A DNA stretch of 35,465 nt from Opitutia bacterium. Lineage in GTDB: Bacteria > Verrucomicrobiota > Verrucomicrobiia > Opitutales > Opitutaceae. Each line of letters begins with the position of its first letter. Position 1 is the first letter of the stretch. The translations under genes were made by a program, and so were the position numbers. The stretch spans positions 1 through 35,465 of the forward strand of contig CANIJN010000024.1 in NCBI GenBank assembly GCA_947467625.1. The letters are read 5' to 3'. Under the pieces are notes generated by a model, which did no database searches, was not told the origin of the DNA, and worked only from the letters and a program-made list of their open reading frames with translations. Positions 1-8,368 of the stretch are shown here, one piece after another.

Positions 1-281
1 ATCGCTCCGGGATAACCTTCGCGCCCGTAGCCGAGCTCCGGAGGGATCGTCATCTTCACCTTGTCCCCCACCTTCATCGTGGCCACGCCCTGGTCCCAGC
101 CGGCGATGACTTGCTTCATGCCCAGCATGAATGTGAACGGTTCGTCGCGATCAACCGAGCTGTCAAACTTGCCGCCGTCGACGAAGGTCCCAGTGTAATG
201 CACCGTCACCGAATCGCCCTTCTTGGGCGAGGCGCCGTTGCCGGAAATAAGTTTTTCAATCTGCACTTGAGGAGAAGCCAT
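1..281 (-). CDS. FKBP-type peptidyl-prolyl cis-trans isomerase (partial, C-terminus outside window)
   Basis: The visible N-terminal 93 or so residues match the FKBP fold: VHYTGTF (residues 28-33), KFDSS (38-42), a VIAGWDQG segment (58-65) and the PPELGYG loop (80-86). These contain the conserved pocket residues Tyr29, Asp40, Val58-Ile59 and Trp62. The protein starts [10 protein letters not shown] with no signal peptide, so a cytoplasmic single-domain foldase catalysing prolyl isomerisation is most likely. The ATG at 279-281 has no Shine-Dalgarno sequence before it. The gene runs off the left edge at the GREGYPGA segment, so only the last strand or so is missing if it is a standard 105-120 residue FKBP. 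It is separated from the complex I operon by about 320 bp and is not clearly part of it. Confidence 0.9.
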   Translation of the reverse strand, partial: MASPQVQIEKLISGNGASPKKGDSVTVHYTGTFVDGGKFDSSVDRDEPFTFMLGMKQVIAGWDQGVATMKVGDKVKMTIPPELGYGREGYPGA

Positions 282-599
282 AAACGTATCGCACCGCGGT
301 CCACGCCGCCCGTCAAGACCGACGGCGCGCGACGTCCCCAGTCGAACGCGGCGGGCCGACCGACTCTACGCTGACACAATGGCAGGCGCCGGTGCGCGGC
401 CACTGGGGCGGCGTCGAGATCCGCAACCACTGGCGCCGCGACGCATTCTCGGGGGCGAGGACCATTCGCGCACGCAGTATTCCAGAGTGCTGGCCGGCCT
501 CGCACACCCGGGCCAGTCAGCTCGGAAAACCGAGCCACCCCACGGGAGTTTCCCGTTCGAAGCATTCACTTAACTCAACCGCCTCGCGGCCGCCCGACC
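282..599. other. Intergenic region between fkbp and nuoN, no gene recognised
   Basis: Several overlapping open frames exist here, but they are Arg/Pro-rich, match no known family and overlap each other, so I call none of them. The only structure seen is a perfect 6-bp inverted repeat (ACGGGA-gtt-TCCCGT, 542-556) about 45 bp beyond the nuoN stop. It could fold at the 3' end of the operon transcript but has no T-tract, so it is a weak terminator candidate. The region should also hold the fkbp promoter; none could be identified by eye. Confidence 0.4.
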
Positions 600-2123
600 T
601 CACTTCAACGTCAGCCACTGGCCGAGCGGGCCTTGGTAAAAGCCGATGAAAATCGAGGCGAGCGCCAGACAGCCCAGAGCGATGCCGCTGACGACGTCCA
701 CCGGGGTACGCACGGGACGCGGGTCGGCGGTGTCCGCCGGCGTGATCCACTGCTCGAAGAACGCGGCTTTGATCCAGCCGAAATAGTAATAAATCGAGAT
801 CACTACACCAACAACGGCGAGGGCGAGCGTCCAGCGGGCACCGCCCTCAAAGGCGGCGATGAAGACGAAAAATTTTCCCATAAAGCCCGCGAGCGGCGGG
901 ATGCCGGCGAGCGAGCCGAGGCCGATCGCGAGGATCGTGGCGAGGAAAGGATTTTCTTTCGCGAGGCCGTTGTAGTGGTCGAGGGTCTGATCGGAATCGT
1001 CGGCCCCGCCGATGTGCGCCATCACGCCAAACACGGCGAAGGAGGCGATGAGGTACGCAAAGAGATAAAAGTAAATCGCTCCCGTGGCCGACACACTGGC
1101 GACGGGACCGCTGAGCGCGACGACGCCGAGCAAGAGGAAGCCGGCATGCGAGACGCCAGAGAGTCCGATGAGGCGTTTGACGTTGTGCTGCGTGAGCGCG
1201 GCGATGTTGCCGAAGAGAATCGTCGCGGCGGCCATCGCCGTGAGCGCCGGGGTGACGAGCCAGTCGTAAGACGCGAAGACGTCCCGCGTCAGGACGAGCA
1301 AGACGGCGAAACCGGCAGCTTTCGAGCCGACGGCGAGGAAGGCAGTGACGGGTGTCGGCGCGCCCTGATAGACGTCGGGCACCCAAATTTGGAACGGGAA
1401 TGCTCCGATTTTGAAGGCGACGCCAACCAGCACGAGCACGATGCCGACGCCGGCGAGGAAGTTGTGCGGATTGGCGACGAGAAATTGCCCGAGCGCCGGG
1501 TAGTGCAATGCCGAGGCCGAGTGACCGGGAAGCGTGGGATTGCCGGCCACGCCGTAGAGGAGGACGATCCCGAAGAGCAACAGGCCCGAACTGAGCGCTC
1601 CCATCACGAGGTATTTCAAGCCGGCCTCAAGCGAGGCCGTCTTGGTGCGGAAGTAGGAGACGAGAATGTAGAAGCCAATCGTAACGGTCTCCAAGGCGAC
1701 GAAGAACATCACGAAGTGATTGCTCTGCGCGAGGAGCATCATCGCCCCCGTGATGATGAGCACGAGGTGGTAGAACTCGATGCGTGGCACCTTTTGCTTC
1801 GCCAGCGAGACGCGAGCGAGGATGCACACGAGCATGGCGGTCAGGAGAAAAAAGACGCGCATCACCTGACCGCCGGGACTATGGAGCAGCAAACCGTTGA
1901 AGGATTCCTTGCCGAGTGTGGCGGACTGGAAATTGACGAGCTGGCCGCCAAGTGCACCGACGAGACCGGCGAGGGCGACATCGGGGATGTAGGCGTGGAG
2001 CTTCTTCGGCAGCACGATCTCCAAGGCGAGCAGGGCCAGCGCGAGGCAGGCGAGCAGGAGCTCGGGGAAAATGGCGACCCATTGGTTGGCCTCGGCGGCG
2101 AGTTTGACGGCTTCGAGAGTCAT
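600..2123 (-). CDS. nuoN: NADH-quinone oxidoreductase subunit N
   Basis: 507 aa, very hydrophobic, with about 14 predicted membrane segments. It is one of the three Mrp-antiporter-like proton-pumping subunits of the complex I membrane arm. The proton_antipo_M core is recognisable: PFQIWVPDVYQGAPTPVTAF with the conserved Trp-Pro-Asp-x-Tyr-x-Gly-Ala-Pro-Thr run, and HNVKRLIGLSGVSHAGFLLLG with the HNxKRLLAYSSIxHAG-like signature. Length is close to the family norm (about 480-510 aa). It is the last gene of the minus-strand nuo operon, 109 bp after nuoM. The ATG at 2121-2123 has no Shine-Dalgarno sequence. The start MTLEAVKLAAEANQW gives a short amphipathic N-terminus before the first helix. Confidence 0.96.
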   Translation of the reverse strand: MTLEAVKLAAEANQWVAIFPELLLACLALALLALEIVLPKKLHAYIPDVALAGLVGALGGQLVNFQSATLGKESFNGLLLHSPGGQVMRVFFLLTAMLVCILARVSLAKQKVPRIEFYHLVLIITGAMMLLAQSNHFVMFFVALETVTIGFYILVSYFRTKTASLEAGLKYLVMGALSSGLLLFGIVLLYGVAGNPTLPGHSASALHYPALGQFLVANPHNFLAGVGIVLVLVGVAFKIGAFPFQIWVPDVYQGAPTPVTAFLAVGSKAAGFAVLLVLTRDVFASYDWLVTPALTAMAAATILFGNIAALTQHNVKRLIGLSGVSHAGFLLLGVVALSGPVASVSATGAIYFYLFAYLIASFAVFGVMAHIGGADDSDQTLDHYNGLAKENPFLATILAIGLGSLAGIPPLAGFMGKFFVFIAAFEGGARWTLALAVVGVVISIYYYFGWIKAAFFEQWITPADTADPRPVRTPVDVVSGIALGCLALASIFIGFYQGPLGQWLTLK

Positions 2124-2238
2124 GAAGGTGACGAACGAGAAAAAAGGACGAAAAGGACGGGGACGCTAAGCTGAGCTAATTATCGCTAATCAAGGCAGCG
2201 TGGCGTCGGCGTAGTTTTGAAATGAACGAGGATTAGCG
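2124..2238. repeat. nuoM-nuoN spacer with long-loop inverted repeat
   Basis: In an otherwise tightly packed operon this 109-bp spacer carries cgctaatc (2184-2191) and its exact reverse complement gattagcg (2231-2238), the latter overlapping the nuoM stop codon. A second, shorter gctaat unit lies just beside the left arm (around 2175-2180). The TAGCG/TAAT-rich composition differs from the surrounding coding DNA and suggests a degraded intergenic repeat element, but only one copy is visible here, so this is tentative. Confidence 0.3.
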
Positions 2239-3759
2239 GCCAGTAGCGTTCCCGACTTTTGCCGAGGTGTGTGGAGTCAACGCAGCGTTGATTGGCGTCG
2301 TGAGGGATTTCGGCCAGAAGCCAATGAACAGCAACGCAGCGAGTAAAATAAGTGCGGGGAAACGTTCCTTCCATGTAATGTCGGCGGGAGGATGCGCAGC
2401 GGTGACCTTAGCGAGTTCAGCGCTCGAGGGACCGAAGAATACGCGGGCGGCAGAGCGCAGACCGTAAACCGCAGAGATCACGACGCCGGCCACCGCGAGC
2501 GCGGTGATGAGCGGGGAGAATTTCCACAGGGCGACGAAGATGGCGAGTTCGCCCCAGAAGTTGGCAAAGCCGGGGAGGCCGATACTGGCGAGCGTAGCGG
2601 CGACGAAAAACGCAGCGAGAACAGGGGTCTTTTGCGCGAGGCCGCCCATCTCATCCAGCGCAAACGTTTGCGTGCGGTGGTAGATCGCGGTCGCGAGCAG
2701 GAAGAGGAGCGCGACAGAGAGACCATGCGCGACCATGAGGAAAACGACGCCCCCCGGGCCGATGATACCACCGGCGGCGATGCCGAGGAACGCATAGCCC
2801 ATGTGCATGACCGAGCTGTAACCGATCATTTGCTTGAGGTCGCGCTGGGCGATGGTGATGAGGCCGACGATCAAGACGTTACCAATGACGGCGAGCCAAG
2901 CGAGCGGGTGAGCCCAGTAGGCGAGTCCGTCGGGGAGCAGAGGGAGGGCAACTTGGATGAGGCCGTACACGCCGAATTTTTTCAGGACGCCGGCGTGGAG
3001 CATCGCGGCGGAGCTCGGCGCAGCACCGTAACCGAGGGGCGCCCACGTGTGGAGCGGCCAGAGTGAGACGAGGACGCCGAAACCGAAGAGGAGGAGGCCA
3101 ACGATGTTGTTTTGCACCGTCGCGGCGAGCGGGAGGGCGGCGAGATGATCGCGGAGTGCGATCAGGTCGAAGGTGTGAGCACCGCTCTTCACGTAGAGCA
3201 TGATCAAGCCGAGCAAGGAAACCATCGCGCCAAGCGTGAGGTAGATCGTCAGCTTCATCGCTGCGTAGCTGCGGTCGCGACCGCCCCAGATACCGACCAT
3301 GATAAAGGTTGGGATGAGCGCGAGTTCGTGGAAGAAATAAAAGAAGAAGATATCGACGCTGGCGAACACCCCCATCAAGCCGCCCTGCATAATGAGGAGC
3401 AGCATGAGGTAAATCTTGAGACGCTCGGCGCCCGACTGGATCGCGTACAGGCCGGCGGCGAAACCGACGAGGGCGGCCAGCACGAAGAGCGGGAGCGAAA
3501 TGCCGTTGAGGCCAAGCTTCAGGCCGATGCCGACACCGTCCAGGCCGGTGGCGTAACGCGTGAGAAACGCGTAGCCGTGGTCCTTCGCGGCGTCGCCGAA
3601 GTGCCACCACACATGCAGCGCCATGAGCACGGGAATCGCAAAGGCGCCGTAGGCGAGCAGCACGGACCAACGCTTCGGCAAGCCGAGCGCGATGGCGAGG
3701 GCCAGCGCGAGCGGAGCGGCGATGGAAACGAGCAGAGGATCGAAGGGCAATGGGCTCAT
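2233..3759 (-). CDS. nuoM: NADH-quinone oxidoreductase subunit M
   Basis: 508 aa from the ATG at 3757-3759 (MSPLPFDPLL). An in-frame GTG at 3793-3795 would add 12 residues, but it lies inside an intergenic palindrome, so the ATG is preferred. This is a proton-pumping antiporter-like subunit of the complex I membrane arm with about 14 helices. Visible family signatures are FHELALIPTFIMVGIWGG, containing the essential glutamate (Glu145 here, equivalent to Glu144 of E. coli NuoM), and LKQMIGYSSVMHMGYAFLG in the second half. The TM8 region reads WPLHTWAPLGYGAAPSSAAM where most homologues have a PDAH-x-EAPT type segment, a visible divergence. It lies between nuoL (140-bp gap with a palindrome) and nuoN. 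Confidence 0.95.
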   Translation of the reverse strand: MSPLPFDPLLVSIAAPLALALAIALGLPKRWSVLLAYGAFAIPVLMALHVWWHFGDAAKDHGYAFLTRYATGLDGVGIGLKLGLNGISLPLFVLAALVGFAAGLYAIQSGAERLKIYLMLLLIMQGGLMGVFASVDIFFFYFFHELALIPTFIMVGIWGGRDRSYAAMKLTIYLTLGAMVSLLGLIMLYVKSGAHTFDLIALRDHLAALPLAATVQNNIVGLLLFGFGVLVSLWPLHTWAPLGYGAAPSSAAMLHAGVLKKFGVYGLIQVALPLLPDGLAYWAHPLAWLAVIGNVLIVGLITIAQRDLKQMIGYSSVMHMGYAFLGIAAGGIIGPGGVVFLMVAHGLSVALLFLLATAIYHRTQTFALDEMGGLAQKTPVLAAFFVAATLASIGLPGFANFWGELAIFVALWKFSPLITALAVAGVVISAVYGLRSAARVFFGPSSAELAKVTAAHPPADITWKERFPALILLAALLFIGFWPKSLTTPINAALTPHTSAKVGNATGR

Positions 3760-3787
3760 CGCGAAAACTGAACGGCAGCGACACGGT

Positions 3788-3862
3788 TTAACCACGGATT
3801 ACTCCGATTGACACGGATCAATCCGGTCTGAATCCGTACCGATCCGTGAAAACTGTGGTTAA
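3788..3862. repeat. Palindromic intergenic element between nuoM and nuoL
   Basis: Nested inverted repeats are seen directly: outer arms ttaaccac (3788-3795) and gtggttaa (3855-3862), inner arms cacggatc (3812-3819) and gatccgtg (3841-3848). Further degenerate CGGATT/AATCCG units lie between them. The whole 75-bp stretch can fold into a cruciform or hairpin. It has the look of the (TT)AACCACGGATTACACGGAT-type dispersed intergenic repeats that I recall from several environmental bacterial genomes. It does not encode protein, and it lies in the 140-bp nuoL-nuoM gap where it could affect read-through or mRNA processing. Confidence 0.6.
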
Positions 3863-3899
3863 TAAATGGGGCGCGCATAAGGTGCGGAGGAAAGGAAGC

Positions 3900-5783
3900 T
3901 CAGAGGACGCCGGTCGCGAACAGCCACAGGGCCGCGAGGCCGAATAAAAACCAGTAGACGTAGGCGTTGAGGTTACCGACATGGAGGGCGCGGGCACCTA
4001 GGCCGCAGAGGCCGACGAAACCGGCGAGACCGCGGACAATGAGGCCGGCCAGGAAAATTTGCTCGAAGAAATTAACAAAAAGGACGAAGCGCTGCTGAAT
4101 CTTCGCAACGTAGTAATCATAGGCACCGTCGAAGGCGTTCTTGAAAGCCGAGAGCGCCGCGAAAAGTCCGGGGACTTTGTCGGCGAGGGTATCGGTGGGA
4201 GTGGATTTGTAGAAAAAGTAGCCAATGCTGGCACCGACAGCCATCACGCCGAGGCTGGTGATGAAAATGACCGTATGATCGGAGCCGTGGGCTTCGGGGA
4301 TGTGATCGAAGACGTCGGAGAAAACGTTCGGGTAAAACGCCGTGTAGCCGGCGACCAGTGAAAGCACAGCGAGAAGCACGAGGGGCAGAGTGAGCGTGAG
4401 ACCGCCTTCGTGGGCGTGCGACGCGTGGTCACTGCGCGGCGTGCCGAGGAAGGTGAGTTTCCAGAGGCGCACCATATAAAGGGAGGTGAGGACGGCGGTG
4501 AGGGCGAGGAGCGCGAAGACGGCAGAGTTTTTCTCGAAGGCGAGGTAGAGGATCGCATCTTTCGAAAAAAAGCCGGCGAGATACGGAAAGCCGATAATGG
4601 CGGCGACGCCGATGGTGAAGGTCCAAAAAGTGAGCGGCATCCGCGTGCGCAAGCCGCCCATTTTAAAGATGTCCTGCTCGTGGTGGCAGCCATGAATAAC
4701 GGAACCGGAACCGAGGAACATGAGGGCTTTGAAGAAGGCGTGCGTCGTGAGATGGAACATCGCGGCGCCGACCCCGGCGGCGATCACGACGGTGTGTGCC
4801 TCGGTGCCGTGCAGATGCGTGCTCGAGAGCGAACCGAGGCCGAAAGCGGCGACCATAAATCCGAGCTGGGAGAGCGTGGAGTAGGCGAGGACTTTCTTGA
4901 TGTCGCTTTGCGTAATGGCGCAAAGCGCTGCGTAGAGCGCGGTGGCGGTGCCGGTCCACATGATCACGTCGAGCGCTGCGGGCACCATGAGGAGGTTAAT
5001 CCGGCAGAGCATGTAGATACCTGCGGCGACCATGGTCGCGGCATGGATCAGGGCGGAGACGGGCGTCGGTCCCTCCATCGCGTCGGGGAGCCACACGTGG
5101 AGAGGAAGCTGGGCGGACTTGCCGACGGCGCCGCAGAACAGGAAGAGAGGAATCAGGGTCGAGAAGACCAGCGTGCGGGCTTCACCCTTCGCGGCGAGTT
5201 CCGTGAGGCTGACGGTGCCGTTGAGCCAGTAGCACATCACAATACCGAGAAGGAAACCGAAGTCACCGACACGGTTGGCGATGAACGCTTTTTTCGACGC
5301 ATCGGCCGCAGATTGTTTCTCGTGCCAATGATTAATGAGCACATAGGAGCTGAAACCGACGAGCTCCCAAAAGATGAACATCATGAAAAGATTGTCGGCG
5401 AAAACGATGCCAAGCATCGAGAACATGAAGATCGAGAGGCCACCGAAGTAGCGGGCTTTGGCTGAGTCGTCGTGCATGTAGCCGAGCGAGAACACATGCA
5501 CGCAAAGACCGACGATGCCGACGATCACCAGCATGAGTGCGGCGAGATCGTCAAACTTGAAGCCGAGGGAAATCACCAGTCCCCCGAGGCGCATCCACTC
5601 CGTGGATGCGGTGAAGCGCTCGTTGTGGAGGGCGAGCATCACCGAAATCACGGCGATGGCAGCGGCGGTGAGTGTCGAAACGGCGGCGGCAGCGCCTCCG
5701 GACCGGCGCAGGAAGAGCGCAATGATCGCCGCCGAGACCAGCGGGAGGATCAGAACGAAGATGGCATGCGAGAGCATCGTCAT
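3900..5783 (-). CDS. nuoL: NADH-quinone oxidoreductase subunit L
   Basis: 627 aa, the largest antiporter-like proton-pumping subunit of complex I, carrying the long C-terminal lateral helix. Key elements seen: FIFWELVGFSSYVLINHWH with the essential Glu140, and GAVGKSAQLPLHVWLPDAME with Lys222 and the conserved PLHxWLPDAMEGPTPVSALIHAATMV stretch. IKKVLAYSTLSQLGFMVAAF follows with conserved Lys, and FFSKDAILY with the C-terminal half lysine. Length is in the usual 600-660 aa range. It starts with an ATG 5 bp after the nuoK stop, so translation may be coupled. The next gene downstream, nuoM, is separated by an unusually long spacer. Confidence 0.96.
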   Translation of the reverse strand: MTMLSHAIFVLILPLVSAAIIALFLRRSGGAAAAVSTLTAAAIAVISVMLALHNERFTASTEWMRLGGLVISLGFKFDDLAALMLVIVGIVGLCVHVFSLGYMHDDSAKARYFGGLSIFMFSMLGIVFADNLFMMFIFWELVGFSSYVLINHWHEKQSAADASKKAFIANRVGDFGFLLGIVMCYWLNGTVSLTELAAKGEARTLVFSTLIPLFLFCGAVGKSAQLPLHVWLPDAMEGPTPVSALIHAATMVAAGIYMLCRINLLMVPAALDVIMWTGTATALYAALCAITQSDIKKVLAYSTLSQLGFMVAAFGLGSLSSTHLHGTEAHTVVIAAGVGAAMFHLTTHAFFKALMFLGSGSVIHGCHHEQDIFKMGGLRTRMPLTFWTFTIGVAAIIGFPYLAGFFSKDAILYLAFEKNSAVFALLALTAVLTSLYMVRLWKLTFLGTPRSDHASHAHEGGLTLTLPLVLLAVLSLVAGYTAFYPNVFSDVFDHIPEAHGSDHTVIFITSLGVMAVGASIGYFFYKSTPTDTLADKVPGLFAALSAFKNAFDGAYDYYVAKIQQRFVLFVNFFEQIFLAGLIVRGLAGFVGLCGLGARALHVGNLNAYVYWFLFGLAALWLFATGVL

Positions 5784-5788
5784 GGCGG

Positions 5789-6097
5789 TCAGTTCTTCAG
5801 CGAGTTGAGCTCATTGAGCTGGATGGTCTGCCGCTTGCGGAAGAGCGCGACGATGATGGCGAGGCCGACAGCGACTTCGGCGGCGGCCACAGTGAGAATG
5901 AAGAACACGAATACGTTGCCATCCATCGTGCCGTTGAAGCGCGAAAAGGCGACCAGCGCCAAGGTCGAGGCGACGAGCATCAGCTCAAGGCACATAAACA
6001 CGACGAGGGTGTTGCGGCGCAGGAGCACGCCGAACAAGCCGATGGCAAAGAGGAGCGCGCTGATCAGCACGTAGTGGTCGAGAGTCGCGGAGGTCAT
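5789..6097 (-). CDS. nuoK: NADH-quinone oxidoreductase subunit K
   Basis: 102 aa with three transmembrane helices, the typical NuoK (Nad4L) size. The two conserved membrane glutamates of the E-channel are visible: Glu38 in MCLELML and Glu74 in [13 protein letters not shown]. These match E. coli NuoK Glu36 and Glu72, which are needed for proton pumping. The first 4 bp overlap the end of nuoJ (ATGA-type overlap), indicating translational coupling. The nuoL start follows after 5 bp. The protein belongs to the membrane domain at the junction of NuoJ and NuoN. Confidence 0.96.
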   Translation of the reverse strand: MTSATLDHYVLISALLFAIGLFGVLLRRNTLVVFMCLELMLVASTLALVAFSRFNGTMDGNVFVFFILTVAAAEVAVGLAIIVALFRKRQTIQLNELNSLKN

Positions 6098-6609
6098 GTG
6101 ACGTCGTCGGAGCCTTCCCAGCGTTTGCTGAGGACGATTACCCCGAGCATGGCGATGAGAAGGAGGAAACCCATGACCTGCACGGGCAGAAGATAGGTGG
6201 TGAAGAGCTGGTAGGCGTAGAACTTGATATCGGTACCGAGCGCGGGGGTGAGCGCAGGATTACCGGTGTCGAGATGACCGCGCGTCACCAGAGTACTCAG
6301 GCCGGTGACGAGGAGGCCGGCGGCGAGGATAATGGCGGCGAGGGAAAGTTTCCCGAAGCCGCGAGATTCGGTTTCCTTCATATCGAGGAGCATCACGATG
6401 AAGAGGAACAGTGCGACGATGGCGCCCGCGTAAACAAGGAGCAGCAAAAACGCGAGGAGGTAGGCGTTGAGCGCGACGAAGAGACCCGCGACGCCGACGA
6501 GCGAGAGCAACAGGCACATCGCGGCATTGACGGCGTTCTTGCTCGCGACGACACCGGCCGCGGTGGCGACGGTGAAGAAAGCGAAGGCGTAGAAGAGGAA
6601 GTTGGCCAT
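6094..6609 (-). CDS. nuoJ: NADH-quinone oxidoreductase subunit J
   Basis: 171 aa with five predicted transmembrane helices, the usual NuoJ (Nad6) size. The family's best-conserved helix, the pi-bulge helix TM3, is visible as [20 protein letters not shown] with the Tyr-Ala-Gly-Ala-Ile-Val core. This helix takes part in coupling quinone reduction to proton translocation. The gene overlaps nuoK by 4 bp and follows nuoI by 28 bp. The C-terminus ends in a short charged tail ([11 protein letters not shown]). No Shine-Dalgarno sequence precedes the ATG. Confidence 0.95.
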   Translation of the reverse strand: MANFLFYAFAFFTVATAAGVVASKNAVNAAMCLLLSLVGVAGLFVALNAYLLAFLLLLVYAGAIVALFLFIVMLLDMKETESRGFGKLSLAAIILAAGLLVTGLSTLVTRGHLDTGNPALTPALGTDIKFYAYQLFTTYLLPVQVMGFLLLIAMLGVIVLSKRWEGSDDVT

Positions 6610-6637
6610 GGCGGGCGGTAGACGGTGGCGCGAAGGC

Positions 6638-7180
6638 TCAGTGCGCGTTGCCGTGGTCTTGGGCGGTTTTCTTTTGGTCCCACTTATAGTGTTGGTCAGG
6701 GAGCGTCCCGCCGAGTTCGTAGAGCTTATCTTTGTGGTTCACCATCTCGGCGCGGGTGTAGCCGGACATCGAGTACTGGTTTTGGAGGAAGATCGCTTCC
6801 TCCGGGCAGACTTCTTGGCAGAGCCCGCAGTAAATGCAGCGGAGCATGTCGATATCGAAGGCCTGCGGGGCTTTTTCGACGTGCGCGCGGTCGGTCTGGT
6901 CAGCGGAGATTTCGCCGGGCGTGATCCGGATGGCTTTGGGCGGGCAGACGAATTCGCAGAGTTGGCAGGAAACACATTTTTCGCGGCCGTTCGGGTCGCG
7001 CACAAGTGTCGGCACGCCGCGGTAGCCGGGAGGAATAGCGGGGCGTTGTTCGGGATACTCGAGCGTCTTCTTCGGCGCGATGAGATGCTTAAAGGTCGTA
7101 GCCAACCCACCCACGATTTGCGGAAGGTAGGTGCGCTCGAGGAGCGTGAGCGGCTTGCGTTCTACAGTGATGACGGCCAT
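6638..7180 (-). CDS. nuoI: NADH-quinone oxidoreductase subunit I (2x[4Fe-4S] ferredoxin-like)
   Basis: 180 aa, peripheral-arm subunit carrying clusters N6a and N6b that pass electrons toward the quinone site. The two 4Fe-4S motifs are intact: CVSCQLCEFVCP with Cys69, 72, 75 and 79, and CIYCGLCQEVCPEEA with Cys115, 118, 121 and 125. RGVPTLVRDPNGREKC before the first motif is typical of NuoI. The N-terminal amphipathic region anchors it to NuoH and NuoA in known structures. It lies between nuoH (18 bp) and nuoJ (28 bp). The leader before the ATG is pyrimidine-rich (CCTTCC), with no Shine-Dalgarno sequence. Confidence 0.97.
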   Translation of the reverse strand: MAVITVERKPLTLLERTYLPQIVGGLATTFKHLIAPKKTLEYPEQRPAIPPGYRGVPTLVRDPNGREKCVSCQLCEFVCPPKAIRITPGEISADQTDRAHVEKAPQAFDIDMLRCIYCGLCQEVCPEEAIFLQNQYSMSGYTRAEMVNHKDKLYELGGTLPDQHYKWDQKKTAQDHGNAH

Positions 7181-7198
7181 GGCGCGGTGCGAGGAAGG

Positions 7199-8359
7199 TT
7201 ACTTTTGAAGGACGGCGATCGCGATCGCGTAGAAGAGAAGGTTGGCAATTGAGAGCGGGAGCATCTTCTGCCAGCCGATCTTCATGACTTGATCGTAGCG
7301 GAAACGCGGCAGGGTCCAGCGTACCCACATGAAAAAGAAAATCATCGCGAGCGTTTTGCCGAGGAAGATAGCAATCGAGAGCACGCCGACGAAGAGCGGG
7401 GCGTGGGCGAACGGGAGAATCGCGCCGAGCCAATCGACGGCCGTTGCAAGCGAGACCCACGGGAGGGGATTCCAGCCGCCGCCAAAGAGGAGCATGAAAA
7501 CCCCGGAGCCCACGATCATGTGGGAATACTCGGCGACGAAAAACAGGCCCCACTTGAAGGCGCCGTATTCGGTATGGAAGCTGCCGACGAGGTCGGACTC
7601 AGACTCGACGGTGTCGAAGGGCTGGCGGTTGGTTTCGGCAAAGAGGGCGACAAGAAAGATAAAGGCCGAAAGCGGCATCAGGAAACCAAACCACATACCG
7701 CCCAAGAAACCGGGCTGGCTTTGGAATTCCACGACACGACCGAAGCTCATCGTGCCCGGGAGGCCGGGGGCGTTCACCCAAAGGAAGACGGGCAACACGG
7801 CGAGCGTCATCGAGAGTTCGTAGGAGATGAGCTGTGCGGAAGCGCGCACGCTGCCGAGGAAAGGATACTTGGAGTTGGACGCCCAACCGGCGAGAATGGC
7901 GGAGTAGACGCCGAGAGAGGAGACGGCGAAGACGGCCAGCATGCCGATATCGAGTGGTGCGAGACCGAGCGTGATGACCTTGCCAGCGCTGTCGAAATAG
8001 GCACCGAAGGGAACGGCGGTCACTGTCGTGAGCGCGGGGATCATCGCGACGATGGGCGCGAGGATGAAGTAGAACTTGTTCACGTGGCCCGGCAGCGAGT
8101 CTTCCTTGAAGAGCATCTTACCGCCGTCAGCCATCACGTGGAAGATACCGAGCCGTTGCAGGAATTTCCCGAAGAACGGAATCCACGCCACCCACGGCAC
8201 AATGGCTCGATTGGGGCCGGGACGATCCTGAATCCACGCGGCGACTTTCCGCTCAGCCATCGAGCACGCGCCAGCAATCGGGAAAATCACCATGATCACC
8301 GCGAGGCCCTTCGCGAGGCCTTGGATTACCGGATGAAGCTGGAAGAAGAAATCGAACAT
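7199..8359 (-). CDS. nuoH: NADH-quinone oxidoreductase subunit H
   Basis: 386 aa, about eight transmembrane helices; forms most of the quinone-binding cavity (Nad1 family). Conserved signatures seen: ERKVAAWIQDRPGPNR (residues 36-51), ELSMTLAVLPVFL, and AETNRQPFDTVESESDLVGS with the acidic loop lining the Q site, followed by FHTEYGAFKWGLFFVAEY. The length is slightly above the usual 320-350 aa; the excess is partly in a loop around residues 75-110 and in a longer insertion before the PFDTVE motif. It follows the unknown 76-aa membrane ORF by 9 bp, so that ORF and nuoH are surely co-transcribed. Confidence 0.96.
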   Translation of the reverse strand: MFDFFFQLHPVIQGLAKGLAVIMVIFPIAGACSMAERKVAAWIQDRPGPNRAIVPWVAWIPFFGKFLQRLGIFHVMADGGKMLFKEDSLPGHVNKFYFILAPIVAMIPALTTVTAVPFGAYFDSAGKVITLGLAPLDIGMLAVFAVSSLGVYSAILAGWASNSKYPFLGSVRASAQLISYELSMTLAVLPVFLWVNAPGLPGTMSFGRVVEFQSQPGFLGGMWFGFLMPLSAFIFLVALFAETNRQPFDTVESESDLVGSFHTEYGAFKWGLFFVAEYSHMIVGSGVFMLLFGGGWNPLPWVSLATAVDWLGAILPFAHAPLFVGVLSIAIFLGKTLAMIFFFMWVRWTLPRFRYDQVMKIGWQKMLPLSIANLLFYAIAIAVLQK

Positions 8360-8368
8360 TTCGGAATC

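Noticed and set aside
206-565. 119-codon minus-strand frame between fkbp and nuoN
   Set aside because: It overlaps the fkbp coding start in another frame, is Arg/Pro/Ala-rich and has no recognisable motif.
633-2174. 513-codon open frame on the plus strand across nuoN
   Set aside because: Arg/Glu/Asp/Gly-rich composition typical of the antisense of a GC-rich membrane-protein gene. nuoN on the other strand has clear family motifs.
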